A stretch of DNA of 34,144 bases, taken from positions 1-34,144 of the forward strand of contig NZ_NHRY01000056.1 in NCBI RefSeq assembly GCF_002937115.1. Reading direction: 5' to 3'. Numbering within the stretch: the first letter of the stretch is position 1; every line of letters starts with the position of its first letter. The notes beneath the pieces were generated by a model. That model worked only from the letters and a program-made list of their open reading frames with translations, ran no database searches and had not been told where the DNA came from. The DNA comes from Rhodopila globiformis. Lineage in GTDB: Bacteria > Pseudomonadota > Alphaproteobacteria > Acetobacterales > Acetobacteraceae. Both the position numbers and the translations under genes were made by a program. Below are positions 14,978 through 23,995 of the stretch, one piece after another.

Positions 14978-15742
14978 TCAGGCCCAGGCCTCGTCATAGG
15001 CTTCATCCGGCACCGAATAATCCCGCAGCTTGGCGATGTCGTGCAGGATCACCCGGGCGCCGTGGGTCTCGACGCCGAAGCCGCGCAGCGCGGCGAAGGC
15101 ACGCGACAGGTTCTCCTGCCGGCAACCGAGGCGCGCGGCCAGCAGCCGCTTGTCGAACGGCAGCCGCAGGGCGGTGGTGTTGGCGGTTTCCTCGGTCGTC
15201 AGCGACAACAGGTAGCAACCGAGCCGCTGCGCCGTGGTGCGCAGCTTCAGGTCGCAGACCTGGCGCACCAAGGCGCGGAACTCCTTCGCCTCGGCCCGCA
15301 GCAGCGTGGTGACCAGCGCGCTCTCCTGTGCCAACAGGGCCAGCAGGCATTCGGCGTCAATCGCCAGCAGGCGCGAGGCGGTGATGGTGCGCACGCTGAT
15401 CAGCCGCGGCAGGCGCGCCAGTACGGTGGACAGGCCAAGGGTCTCGCCCGGCCGGATCACCTCCACCACCGCCGTCTCACCGTTCGGCGCGGTGTTGATC
15501 GCCGTCAACTGGCCTTCCAGCACGATATAAAGCCGATCGGCGAGTTGGCCCTGGTGGCAGAGTTCGGTGCCCTCCGGGTGCTCGACGATGCCGCTGATCG
15601 TGGCCAGGCGGTCGATGACCCGATCTTCCAGATCCTGCAGCGCAGGGACCGCACGCAACGCCTGGTCCACGGTCTGGATGGCCGAACTGCCAGGCGACAA
15701 TTGGGAAATTAAAGCTGCACTAGGCATAAAAGCTGACTGCAT
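14978..15742 (-). CDS. Crp/Fnr-family regulator with FNR-type recognition helix
   Basis: A 254-residue protein with a cyclic-nucleotide-binding-like beta roll (residues about 45-135: HPEGTELCHQGQLADRLYIV, GETLGLSTV), a dimer helix and a C-terminal helix-turn-helix. In the recognition helix RQENLSRAF, Glu210, Ser213 and Arg214 reproduce the E-x-x-S-R code of FNR/FixK proteins for TTGAT half-sites. There is no N-terminal Cys cluster, so it is not an Fe-S oxygen sensor of the classical type. The ATG at 15742 is preferred over the upstream TTG at 15796, because that TTG lies inside an FNR box. ATG 15727 is an alternative; neither has a strong ribosome site. It is divergent from a quinone oxidoreductase gene, its likely target. 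Confidence 0.85.
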   Translation of the reverse strand: MQSAFMPSAALISQLSPGSSAIQTVDQALRAVPALQDLEDRVIDRLATISGIVEHPEGTELCHQGQLADRLYIVLEGQLTAINTAPNGETAVVEVIRPGETLGLSTVLARLPRLISVRTITASRLLAIDAECLLALLAQESALVTTLLRAEAKEFRALVRQVCDLKLRTTAQRLGCYLLSLTTEETANTTALRLPFDKRLLAARLGCRQENLSRAFAALRGFGVETHGARVILHDIAKLRDYSVPDEAYDEAWA

Positions 15743-15786
15743 ACCATTTTCACGTAATATTCTGCCAAGCAGTGTAGCGGATGGAT

Positions 15787-15800
15787 TTGACGTCAATCAA
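15787..15800. promoter_or_regulatory. FNR/FixK-type box in divergent promoter
   Basis: TTGAC-GTCA-ATCAA differs from the consensus TTGAT-N4-ATCAA at one base. On the minus side an AATATT -10-like element at 15757-15762 would put the regulator's start site near 15751, about 42 nt from the box centre (class II spacing). On the plus side TACAAT at 15841-15846 would start the oxidoreductase message near 15853, about 60 nt from the centre (class I spacing). The -10 boxes are inferred. Confidence 0.65.
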
Positions 15801-15871
15801 GCCGCGGCGCCGCCGGTACCGGGCTGTTCAAAGCACATGATACAATTTGTCATGGACAGGAGAGATCTTGC

Positions 15872-16846
15872 ATGAAGGCAATGGTATGCGAACGGTTCGG
15901 CGGGCCGGAGGCGCTGGCGTTGCGCGACGTGCCGGACCCGCCCCCGCCCGGCCGGGGCGAAATCCAGGTCCGCATCGCGGCCCGCGGCGTCCAGTATGTC
16001 GATGTGCTGATGCTCGCGGGCAAGTACCAGTTCCGGCCGGAACCACCGTTCATTCCGGGTAGCGAGGCCGCCGGGCACGTCGTCGCGGTTGGTCCGGATG
16101 TAACCAGCTTCGCTGTCGGCGACGCGGTGATGTCGCGCCACACGCTGGGCGCCTTCGCCGAACTCGGCAACGCCAGGGCGGACTTGTGCGATAAGGTGCC
16201 GGCCGGCCTGGACATGGCCCAGGCAGGTGTGTTCCGCGGCGTCTATACAACTGCGTATCACGCGCTGCTGCAGCGCGGGCGGCTGAAGGCCGGCGAATGG
16301 GTGCTGGTGCACGGCGCCGCCGGCGGCATCGGCATCGCCGCCATCCAGGTGGCGAAGACGTTCGGCGCCCGGGTGATCGCCACCGCCAGCACCGAGGAAA
16401 AACGCGCCGCCTGCCTGGAGGAAGGCGCCGATCACGCGATTGACTACCGCTCGGGCTTCCTGGATCCGGTCAAGGCGCTGACGGCGGGGCGTGGTGTCGA
16501 CGTCGTGTACGACCCCATCGGCGACACGGTGACCGAGGAGTCGCTGCGCTGCCTGGCGTGGGGCGGGCGGCTGCTGATCCTGGGCTTCCTGGGCGGCGGG
16601 CCGGCGAACATCCGCAGCAACTACCTGCTGATCAAGGGCATCGACGCCATCGGCGTGCGCATCGGCGGGCTGAACGAGGCGGACCCGGCACTGGCCGCCG
16701 CCAACATGCGTGACCTGCTGGAGCTCGCCGGGCAGGGCAAGTTGCGGCCGCGAATCTCGCATGGCTTGCAACTGGAACAGGCGGCCGAGGCACTCCACCT
16801 AGTGATTGATCGCACCGTCATCGGCAAGGCGGTGCTGCTGAGCTGA
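15872..16846 (+). CDS. NADPH:quinone oxidoreductase, zinc-free MDR family
   Basis: A 324-residue medium-chain reductase. The GroES-like N-terminal domain has PGRGEIQVRIAARGVQYVDV, PFIPGSEAAGHVVAVG and VGDAV. It lacks the catalytic-zinc Cys/His set, as expected for quinone oxidoreductase/QorA relatives. The Rossmann domain contains GEWVLVHGAAGGIGIAAIQVAK (the AAGGxG nucleotide motif) and GGRLLILGFLGG. It probably reduces quinones or enones with NADPH in the cytoplasm. The ATG at 15872 follows GGACAGGAGAG. It is divergent from an Fnr-type regulator with an FNR box between, suggesting control by oxygen or redox state. It is 22 nt before aspA, so they may be co-transcribed. Confidence 0.87.
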   Translation: MKAMVCERFGGPEALALRDVPDPPPPGRGEIQVRIAARGVQYVDVLMLAGKYQFRPEPPFIPGSEAAGHVVAVGPDVTSFAVGDAVMSRHTLGAFAELGNARADLCDKVPAGLDMAQAGVFRGVYTTAYHALLQRGRLKAGEWVLVHGAAGGIGIAAIQVAKTFGARVIATASTEEKRAACLEEGADHAIDYRSGFLDPVKALTAGRGVDVVYDPIGDTVTEESLRCLAWGGRLLILGFLGGGPANIRSNYLLIKGIDAIGVRIGGLNEADPALAAANMRDLLELAGQGKLRPRISHGLQLEQAAEALHLVIDRTVIGKAVLLS

Positions 16847-16868
16847 TTGCCGGGAGGAAGGTATCTGG

Positions 16869-18410
<1,542 letters not shown>

Positions 18411-18412
18411 GC

Positions 18413-19288
18413 ATGAGCAACGACTGGCATTGTTTCGCAAGCGACGGCGTGTCGGCCTGTGTGAAGGCGGACGGCGCCGAGCTTTCCACGCTGCGCGACG
18501 GCAGCGGCCTGGATTACCTGTGGTCGGCCGAACCGGTTTGGCCGCGCCATGCGCCGGTGCTGTTCCCGATCGTCGGCCGCCTGCGCGACGACACCCTGCT
18601 GTACCACGACCATCGCTATCGCCTGACCCAGCACGGCTTCGCCCGCGATCGCCGTTTTGACTGGGTCGAGCGGTCCGCGACCGGATGCCGGCTGGCGCTG
18701 ATGGATGATTCAGACACGCGGGCGTTGTATCCGTTCGGCTTTCGCTTCGAGGTTGCGTTCTTCGCCGCCGACGCGTCGTTGCGGGTGGAGTACGTCGTCA
18801 CCAATACCGGGGACGAGGTGCTGCCGGTCTCGATGGGCGCGCATCCGGCGTTCCGCTGGCCGCTGGTTACGGGCACGCCGAAGGAAGCGTATGCCCTGAC
18901 GTTCGAGGCCGAGGAGCCCGGGCCGTTGCGTGGGGTCACCGGCGGACTGCTGACCGAGCCGAACCGTCCGTCGCCGATCGACGGCCGGCATCTGGCCTTG
19001 CGTGAGGCGCTGTTTGCCGCCGATGCGCTGATCCTGCCGAACCCGGCCAGCCGATGGGTGCGCTATGCCGCGGCCGAGGGGCCGGCGCTGACGGTTGGCT
19101 GGGAGGGCTTCCCGCAGTTGGGCCTGTGGTCGCGTGCCGGCGGTGATTTCCTGTGCATCGAGCCGTGGCACGGCATGGCAAGTCCGCGTGATTTCGATGG
19201 TGACTTCATGCAGAAGCCGTGGCTGATGCTGGTTCCGCCGGGCGAACGGCGCTCGGCCGGCTATCATGTGACGCTGGAGCCGCGGTGA
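18413..19288 (+). CDS. Aldose 1-epimerase-like (LacX/galactose mutarotase fold) protein
   Basis: A 291-residue beta-sandwich protein of the galactose-mutarotase superfamily. Visible marks: GAELSTLRDGSGLDYLWSA, APVLFPIVGRLRDD, HGFARDRRFDW (catalytic-site His), VTNTGDEVLPVSMGAHPAFRWP with the second His, and FLCIEPWHGMASP supplying the Glu base, then a VPPGERRSAGYHVTLE end typical of the LacX/YihR-like branch. Such proteins interconvert alpha and beta anomers of aldoses or sugar phosphates. The ATG at 18413 lies 2 nt after the aspA stop, so translation is likely coupled although no metabolic link is obvious. No signal peptide is seen; a cytoplasmic enzyme is expected. Confidence 0.85.
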   Translation: MSNDWHCFASDGVSACVKADGAELSTLRDGSGLDYLWSAEPVWPRHAPVLFPIVGRLRDDTLLYHDHRYRLTQHGFARDRRFDWVERSATGCRLALMDDSDTRALYPFGFRFEVAFFAADASLRVEYVVTNTGDEVLPVSMGAHPAFRWPLVTGTPKEAYALTFEAEEPGPLRGVTGGLLTEPNRPSPIDGRHLALREALFAADALILPNPASRWVRYAAAEGPALTVGWEGFPQLGLWSRAGGDFLCIEPWHGMASPRDFDGDFMQKPWLMLVPPGERRSAGYHVTLEPR

Positions 19289-19416
19289 CGGCGGGGGATT
19301 GTTTTCCGTGCCGATATGACGTTTCGCGTGAAGCGCAACGATTCGTTCTCCGTGACCCTTCGTGGTTCCATCGATTTCCTACCATGAAAATACGCTTCGG
19401 GACGCTTGTTCGCGAG

Positions 19417-19496
19417 CGTCATGGCCCGGCTTGTCCGGGCCACCTATTCAAGCACTTATGCCGCGACAGGTGGCCCGGACAAGCCGGGCCATGACG
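19417..19496. repeat. Perfect 29-bp inverted repeat
   Basis: The arms at 19417-19445 and 19468-19496 are exact reverse complements over 29 bp around a 22-nt loop. Each outer end starts CGTCATGGCCCGGC, so this is the longest member of the CGTCATGG family in the window. It would form a very stable hairpin on either strand; no U-run follows. Confidence 0.8.
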
Positions 19497-19555
19497 GGGT
19501 GGCACCGATCTCGCCCATTTTCGGCCATTGCGGTGCCGACGCGCCGGCTGGCTAA

Positions 19556-19583
19556 CTCCGTGTTGAAAATCGGTAGAACAATC
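19556..19583 (-). repeat. Solo copy of the GxxExxY-fossil boundary motif
   Basis: On the minus strand it reads GATTGTTCTACC, then GATTTTCAACACGGAG. It matches the left boundary at 3288-3313 (GATTG..CTACC..ATT.AACACGGAG) and shares ATTTTCAACACGGAG with the right boundary near 3545. Confidence 0.5.
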
Positions 19584-19692
19584 AGCACCGCGCCATCCCG
19601 AGGCGCACGGCGGTGCCCCCAACTGGCCCGCCGGTTGCCCGCCCGCCACGCCCGGCATAGCATCCCGGTCATCGAGCTGGAGGAAACGAACC

Positions 19693-20103
19693 ATGGCCAC
19701 CCCGGGACGCGCACTGCCGCAGCCGACGCCCGAGACCCAGCACTTCTGGGACGGCACCAAGGCGAACGAGCTGCTGCTGCAGCGCTGCGGCGATTGCAGC
19801 AAGGTCTATTTCCCGCCGCGTCCGTTCTGCCCGGTCTGCGCCTCGCGGAACGTGTCGGTGACCAAGGCGAGCGGCAAGGCGACGCTGTACAGCTACGTGA
19901 TCCATCACCGCCCTGTGCCCGGATTCACGCCGCCCTATGCCATTGCGGTTGTGGAACTGGCGGAAGGCCCGCGGATGATGACCAACATCGTGGACTGCCC
20001 GCAAACGCCCGAGGCGCTGGTGCTGGACATGAAGCTGGAAGTCACCTTCGAGCCGCAGTCTGACACCATCACGCTTCCCCTGTTCCGTCCGGCGAAAGGC
20101 TGA
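19693..20103 (+). CDS. Zn-ribbon/OB-fold acyl-CoA-associated protein (DUF35)
   Basis: A 136-residue protein with the DUF35 layout. An N-terminal helix (TPETQHFWDGTKANELLLQRC) is followed by a rubredoxin-like zinc ribbon with Cys32, Cys35, Cys46 and Cys49 (CGDC, then FCPVC), and then an OB-fold starting GKATLYSYVIHHRPVPGF. These proteins bind acyl-CoA and act as partner subunits of thiolase-like enzymes or CoA ligases. The very next gene, 4 nt downstream, is such a thiolase-like protein, so a two-subunit complex is likely. The start has GGAGGAAACG upstream. Function by itself is structural or substrate-channelling, inferred from the family. Confidence 0.88.
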   Translation: MATPGRALPQPTPETQHFWDGTKANELLLQRCGDCSKVYFPPRPFCPVCASRNVSVTKASGKATLYSYVIHHRPVPGFTPPYAIAVVELAEGPRMMTNIVDCPQTPEALVLDMKLEVTFEPQSDTITLPLFRPAKG

Positions 20104-20107
20104 CCCG

Positions 20108-21250
20108 ATGCCACACAACACAGTCGCCGTGGTTGGCGCTGCCGAAACGACCCGCCTGGGCGTCATTCCCGAGTTGTCGCAGATTGGCCTGCACGCCGAC
20201 GCGGCCCTGAACGCGATGGCCGATTGCGGGCTGAAGCCGAAGGATATCGACGGCATCGCAACGGCCGGAGAGACGCCGGTGCAACTGGCGCATTACCTTG
20301 GCATCACCCCGACATGGATCGACGGCACGTCTGTCGGCGGATGCAGCTTCATGATCCACGTCCGCCATGCCGCGGCGGCGATCGAGGCGGGGCTGGCGAA
20401 AACCATCCTGGTCACGCACGGCGAAAGCGGCAAATCCCGCGTCGGCAACCCGCCGCGCACGGTGCATCCGCAATCGCTGAACGGCCAGTTCGAGCAGCCT
20501 TTCGGACCGATGGGGCCGCCCAGCATGTTCACCATCCCGGTGCTGCGCTACATGAAGACATACGGCGTGACCGAGGAGCAGATCGCGCAGGTCTGCGTGG
20601 TGCAACGGGAGTGGGCGGCGAAGAACCCGCGGGCAACGTTCCGCAATCCGATCACCACCGAGGATGTGCTGAACAGCCGGATGATTGCCTATCCGTTCCG
20701 GCTGCTGATGTGCTGCCTGGTGACCGACGGCGGCGGCGCGCTGATCCTGACCTCGGCCGATCGCGCCAAGGACTTCCCGACGAAGCCCGTGTATATCCTG
20801 GGCACCGGCGAGAGCGCGGAAACGCCGATGGTCAGCCAGATGGAGGACTTCACCTCCTCCCGCGCCTTCCGCGTCGCCGGCCCGACGGCGTTCAAGGAGG
20901 CGGGGATCACGCACAAGGATGTCGATCACCTGATGATCTACGACGCTTTCGCGCATTTGCCGATATATGGCCTGGAGGACCTGGGTTTCCTGCCGCGTGG
21001 CGAGGCCGCTGCGTTCATCGCCGCCCGCAACACCGCGCCGGGCGGATCGTTGCCATTGAATACCAATGGCGGCGGGCTGTCGTATATGCATTCCGGGATG
21101 TACGGGATGTACGCGCTGCAGGAAAGCGTGCGGCAGATGCGCGGCGTCGCGCCGGCGCAGATTCCGGACGCGAAGATCTCGGTCTGCCACGGCGTGGGCG
21201 GGATGTTCGCGGCCTCCGGCACGATCATCTTCAGCAACCAAGTGCCATAA
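20108..21250 (+). CDS. Thiolase-like protein (SCP-x/acetyl-CoA acetyltransferase type)
   Basis: A 380-residue thiolase-superfamily protein. The nucleophile region reads TSVGGCSFMIHVRHAAAAI (Cys79). Further marks are THGESGKSRVG, a central FRLLMCCLVTDGGGALIL stretch, DAFAHLPIYGLEDLGF, PLNTNGGGLSYMHSGMYG (His) and CHGVGGMFAASG near the C-terminus (Cys/His). These follow the SCP-x-like branch that works with DUF35 partners, not the biosynthetic acetoacetyl-CoA thiolases. Expected role: condensation or thiolytic cleavage of a ketoacyl-CoA. It starts 4 nt after the DUF35 stop and is followed 24 nt later by a CoA-transferase, so the three form an acyl-CoA module. Substrate unknown. Confidence 0.87.
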   Translation: MPHNTVAVVGAAETTRLGVIPELSQIGLHADAALNAMADCGLKPKDIDGIATAGETPVQLAHYLGITPTWIDGTSVGGCSFMIHVRHAAAAIEAGLAKTILVTHGESGKSRVGNPPRTVHPQSLNGQFEQPFGPMGPPSMFTIPVLRYMKTYGVTEEQIAQVCVVQREWAAKNPRATFRNPITTEDVLNSRMIAYPFRLLMCCLVTDGGGALILTSADRAKDFPTKPVYILGTGESAETPMVSQMEDFTSSRAFRVAGPTAFKEAGITHKDVDHLMIYDAFAHLPIYGLEDLGFLPRGEAAAFIAARNTAPGGSLPLNTNGGGLSYMHSGMYGMYALQESVRQMRGVAPAQIPDAKISVCHGVGGMFAASGTIIFSNQVP

Positions 21251-21274
21251 CGGCTTCGTAAAGGGGATTCGCGC

Positions 21275-22471
21275 ATGGCGGAAAGCCTGTTCACAGGGCT
21301 GAAAGTCATTGACTGTGCAAGCTGGATCGCCGGGCCGGCGGCAGCGACGATGCTGTCGGATTTCGGCGCCGACGTGATCAAGATCGAACCCCCGGGCGAG
21401 GGCGATCCGTGGCGCGCCTCGCAGCCGATTCCGGGGAAGACGGTCGACTATTACTGGCAGTTGACATCCCGCAACAAGCGCAGCCTGGCGCTGGACCTGA
21501 AGCACCCCGACGGCCAGGCGGTGCTGCATCGCCTTGCCGCCTCGGCTGACATTTTCATCACCAACTTTCCTCTTCCCGTCCGCGATCGGCTTTTGATGGC
21601 GCCGTCGCACCTGATGCCGCTGAATCCGCGGCTGATTTACGCATCTTTCACCGCCTATGGCGAGGAAGGCGACGAGGCGGCCAAGACCGGATTCGATTCC
21701 ACGGCATACTGGGCGCGCACCGGATTGATGGACATGGTGCGCGCGGATGTCGAAACCACGCCGGTCCGCTCAATGCCCGGCATGGGCGATCATCCCAGCG
21801 CCACCGGGCTGTACGCGGCGATCGTCTCGGCGCTGTACCGGCGGGAAAAGACCGGGCAGGGCGGGGTGGTGAGGTCATCGCTGCTGCAGAACGGCCTGTG
21901 GGCCAACGGCTGCGCGGTGCAGGTGCGGCTGTTCGGCGAGCACGTGCCGCTTCGCCCGCGCCGCGAGGACGCGCCGAACGCGCTGGCCAACCATTACCGC
22001 TCACGCGACGGCCGCTGGTTCATCATGGCACTGTTCAACGAACAGCGGCAGTTGCCCGCGCTGCTGTCGGCGATCGGCCGGGAAGACCTGACGGACGATC
22101 CCCGCTTCGCCACGCCGGACGCGCGCAAGCGGCACGCGAAGGAACTTGTATTGATCCTGGACGAAGTTTTCTCGCGGCGGGATCTTGCCGAATGGCGAAC
22201 GATCCTGGATTCCGTCGGCGTGACCTTCGGCATCGTCGGCACTGTGAACGAGGCGCTCGACGACCCGCAGATGCGCCATTCCGGCGCGCTGGCGCCGTTC
22301 GCCGATGGGCAGGGGTTGACCGTGATGACTCCGTTCCATATCGACGGCGTCGAAAAAGTCCCGGCAACGCGTGCGCCGTCCGTCGGCCAGGATAGCGAAG
22401 CCGTGCTGGCCCAGGCTGGTTACAGCCGTGACGACATCCGGCGCCTGCGCAGCCTCCGCGCGGTCGTGTAG
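21275..22471 (+). CDS. Class III CoA-transferase (CaiB/BaiF family)
   Basis: A 398-residue family III CoA-transferase. The N-terminal Rossmann part shows LKVIDCASWIAGPAAATMLS and FGADVIKIEPPGEGDPWR. RNKRSLALDLKHPDGQAVLHRL is typical of the CoA-binding region. The catalytic aspartate that forms the mixed anhydride is Asp141 in KTGFDSTAYWARTG. The linker and second domain (GDHPSATGLYAAIVSALY, RREKTGQGG) follow normally. It moves CoA between carboxylates, probably activating the acid processed by the neighbouring thiolase-like enzyme. It is followed 6 nt later by a small membrane protein gene. Donor and acceptor acids cannot be deduced. Confidence 0.9.
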   Translation: MAESLFTGLKVIDCASWIAGPAAATMLSDFGADVIKIEPPGEGDPWRASQPIPGKTVDYYWQLTSRNKRSLALDLKHPDGQAVLHRLAASADIFITNFPLPVRDRLLMAPSHLMPLNPRLIYASFTAYGEEGDEAAKTGFDSTAYWARTGLMDMVRADVETTPVRSMPGMGDHPSATGLYAAIVSALYRREKTGQGGVVRSSLLQNGLWANGCAVQVRLFGEHVPLRPRREDAPNALANHYRSRDGRWFIMALFNEQRQLPALLSAIGREDLTDDPRFATPDARKRHAKELVLILDEVFSRRDLAEWRTILDSVGVTFGIVGTVNEALDDPQMRHSGALAPFADGQGLTVMTPFHIDGVEKVPATRAPSVGQDSEAVLAQAGYSRDDIRRLRSLRAVV

Positions 22472-22477
22472 CCGGCC

Positions 22478-22843
22478 GTGCTGTCGCTTGCCGTAACCCT
22501 GCTGACGATCGCGGTGGTGCTGGGGACCGGCCTGGCCTTGTGGCACCTGCGCGCGACCGACGATGCAGGACGGCCGCCGATGGCGGTAGGCGTGGTCCAT
22601 GGCTGCCTCGGCGCCGCCGGGCTGGCGGTGCTTCTGGTGGTGCTGCAAGGACCGCCGCGTGGAGTCAGTGCCGGCGCCGGGGCATTTGGCCCAACCGCGG
22701 CGATCATGTTCAGTGCGGCACTGGCATTCGGGCTGGTGATGTGGTCGCGCCGGCGCAACACGCCGGTGGTGCTGATGGCGATCCATTCCGGGATCGCCAT
22801 CACAGCCTATGTGCTGTTCGTCGCCTGGAGCTCGTTGAGCTAG
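22478..22843 (+). CDS. Small four-helix membrane protein
   Basis: A 121-residue protein starting from GTG at 22478. Four hydrophobic stretches are visible: about residues 3-23, 36-60, 70-88 and 97-117, joined by short polar loops with charged residues (LRATDDAGRPP, SRRRNTP). There are no motifs I recognise, and similar small proteins are generally unannotated. It follows the CoA-transferase by 6 nt and is probably co-transcribed. Its last 4 nt overlap the end of the convergent propeller gene. An integral inner-membrane location is expected; function unknown. Confidence 0.65.
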   Translation: MLSLAVTLLTIAVVLGTGLALWHLRATDDAGRPPMAVGVVHGCLGAAGLAVLLVVLQGPPRGVSAGAGAFGPTAAIMFSAALAFGLVMWSRRRNTPVVLMAIHSGIAITAYVLFVAWSSLS

Positions 22844-23892
22844 CCCACCGCGACCGAATAGATGTCCTTCACCCCGGACGGCAGGGGCAGCGCCTCCCAC
22901 GTTGCGCCGCCGTCCTCGGTGCCGAAAATCTCGCCATCGTAGCGCGCGCCGAGGAAAACCTGGTTCGGATCGGCCGGATGCAGTGCCACCGACATGATGG
23001 TGCCGTGAACCTGCACCTTATCGAAGCGCTTCCATGTCGCGCCCTTGTCGGTGCTGCGATACACCCCGCCATCCTTGCTGGCCGCCGCCACGCTCAACGC
23101 GGTATAGAGGATGTTGCCGTCCTGCGGCGATACCTTGATGTCGCGGCCATAGGTGGTGGGCGAGAAGCGGCCGATTTCCATGTCCTTCCAGGTTCTTCCG
23201 GCATCGGCGGTTTCGAACAATCCCATTCGAACCGCAACGATTACCTTGTCCGGGTCGGCCGGGCTGATGGCGATGGCGTGGCCGTCCAGCATGCCCTCGT
23301 TGAACGTATCGCTGACGATCTTGCTTTTCAGGTGCGGCAACTGCGCCAGGCGGATCAGGTCCGCGCTGCAGTCCGTCCAGCTTTCGCCGCCGTCGGTCGT
23401 GCGCATCACGCCGTTGACTTCCAGCGCGGCGTAGATCGTTGCAGGTTGCGTGGGGTGCTGCGCCATCCGCATCACCCGGCAGTCGAACGGCATCACCGCC
23501 CGGTCCGGCATCTCCGGATTCGGCAGCGAGCGCCATGTTTCTCCGCCATTCTCGCTGCGATAGACGCTGATTGGCGAGCCGCCGGCGTAGATCAGATTAC
23601 GGTCGTGCGCATCGACCAGGAAAGACCAGATCTGGATGCCCTTGTCGGGGAAGTTGGTGCGCCGGAACGTCCTGCCGCGGTCGGTGCTGCGATAGACGCC
23701 ATCGGCCGTGCCGGCGAACACAACGCTCGGATCTGCTGGATGAACGTGAACGGCATAGGCCTCGTGCTCCGGCAGCACGTGCGCCCATTGCCCGATGTCG
23801 GCCTGCCGGCTGAACACCCCGACCGCGCCCTTCTGGTCCGCCCGGCCAACAAAGCCTGCGACCGCGGCATAGACATTGGATTTGCCCGCCAT
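22840..23892 (-). CDS. Six-Asp-box BNR/sialidase-type beta-propeller protein
   Basis: A 350-residue repeat protein. Asp-box motifs (S/T-x-D-x-G-x-T-W/F) occur at residues 69-76, 113-120, 165-172, 228-235, 279-286 and 325-332. Each follows a VYRS/VMRT/LFET-type strand, giving a six- or seven-bladed propeller. Inter-blade segments repeat HPADPSVVFAG, SPADPDKVIVA, SPQDGNILYTA and HPADPNQVFLG. This resembles Ycf48/VPS10-like and exo-alpha-sialidase-type folds, but sialidase catalytic residues are not evident. The N-terminus (MAGKSNVYAAVAG) has no signal peptide, so a cytoplasmic scaffold or unusual enzyme is possible. The start ATG follows GGGGGCAGG. It is divergent from the Ldh-type gene (103 nt). 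Confidence 0.8.
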   Translation of the reverse strand: MAGKSNVYAAVAGFVGRADQKGAVGVFSRQADIGQWAHVLPEHEAYAVHVHPADPSVVFAGTADGVYRSTDRGRTFRRTNFPDKGIQIWSFLVDAHDRNLIYAGGSPISVYRSENGGETWRSLPNPEMPDRAVMPFDCRVMRMAQHPTQPATIYAALEVNGVMRTTDGGESWTDCSADLIRLAQLPHLKSKIVSDTFNEGMLDGHAIAISPADPDKVIVAVRMGLFETADAGRTWKDMEIGRFSPTTYGRDIKVSPQDGNILYTALSVAAASKDGGVYRSTDKGATWKRFDKVQVHGTIMSVALHPADPNQVFLGARYDGEIFGTEDGGATWEALPLPSGVKDIYSVAVG

Positions 23893-23995
23893 TTGCCTGC
23901 CCCCTTTGGTTCGTCTCCGCCGCGGACGCTACGCCGGTTTTGCCGACGCCGCCAACTGGGCTAGCCTTTGGGGCAGGGAAATCGGGAGAACGTTC

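Larger units (their letters stand above)
19289..19692. other. Repeat-rich gap of about 400 nt
   Basis: No gene is seen. It holds a perfect long inverted repeat (19417-19496) and a solo copy (19556-19583) of the boundary motif that flanks the GxxExxY fossil near 3.4 kb. At 19350-19375 the text CTCCGTGACCCTTCGTGG resembles the repeated DNA found at the start of GxxExxY genes, so an older relic may have stood here. Confidence 0.5.

Noticed and set aside
19419..19802. Minus-strand 127-codon frame in the repeat-rich gap
   Set aside because: Its two ends read through both arms of the 29-bp palindrome (PGQAGP and HGPACPGH), so the open frame is a product of the repeat.
20069..21610. Minus-strand 513-codon frame across the thiolase-like gene
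   Set aside because: Shadow of a well-supported plus-strand gene; it also crosses two gene boundaries.
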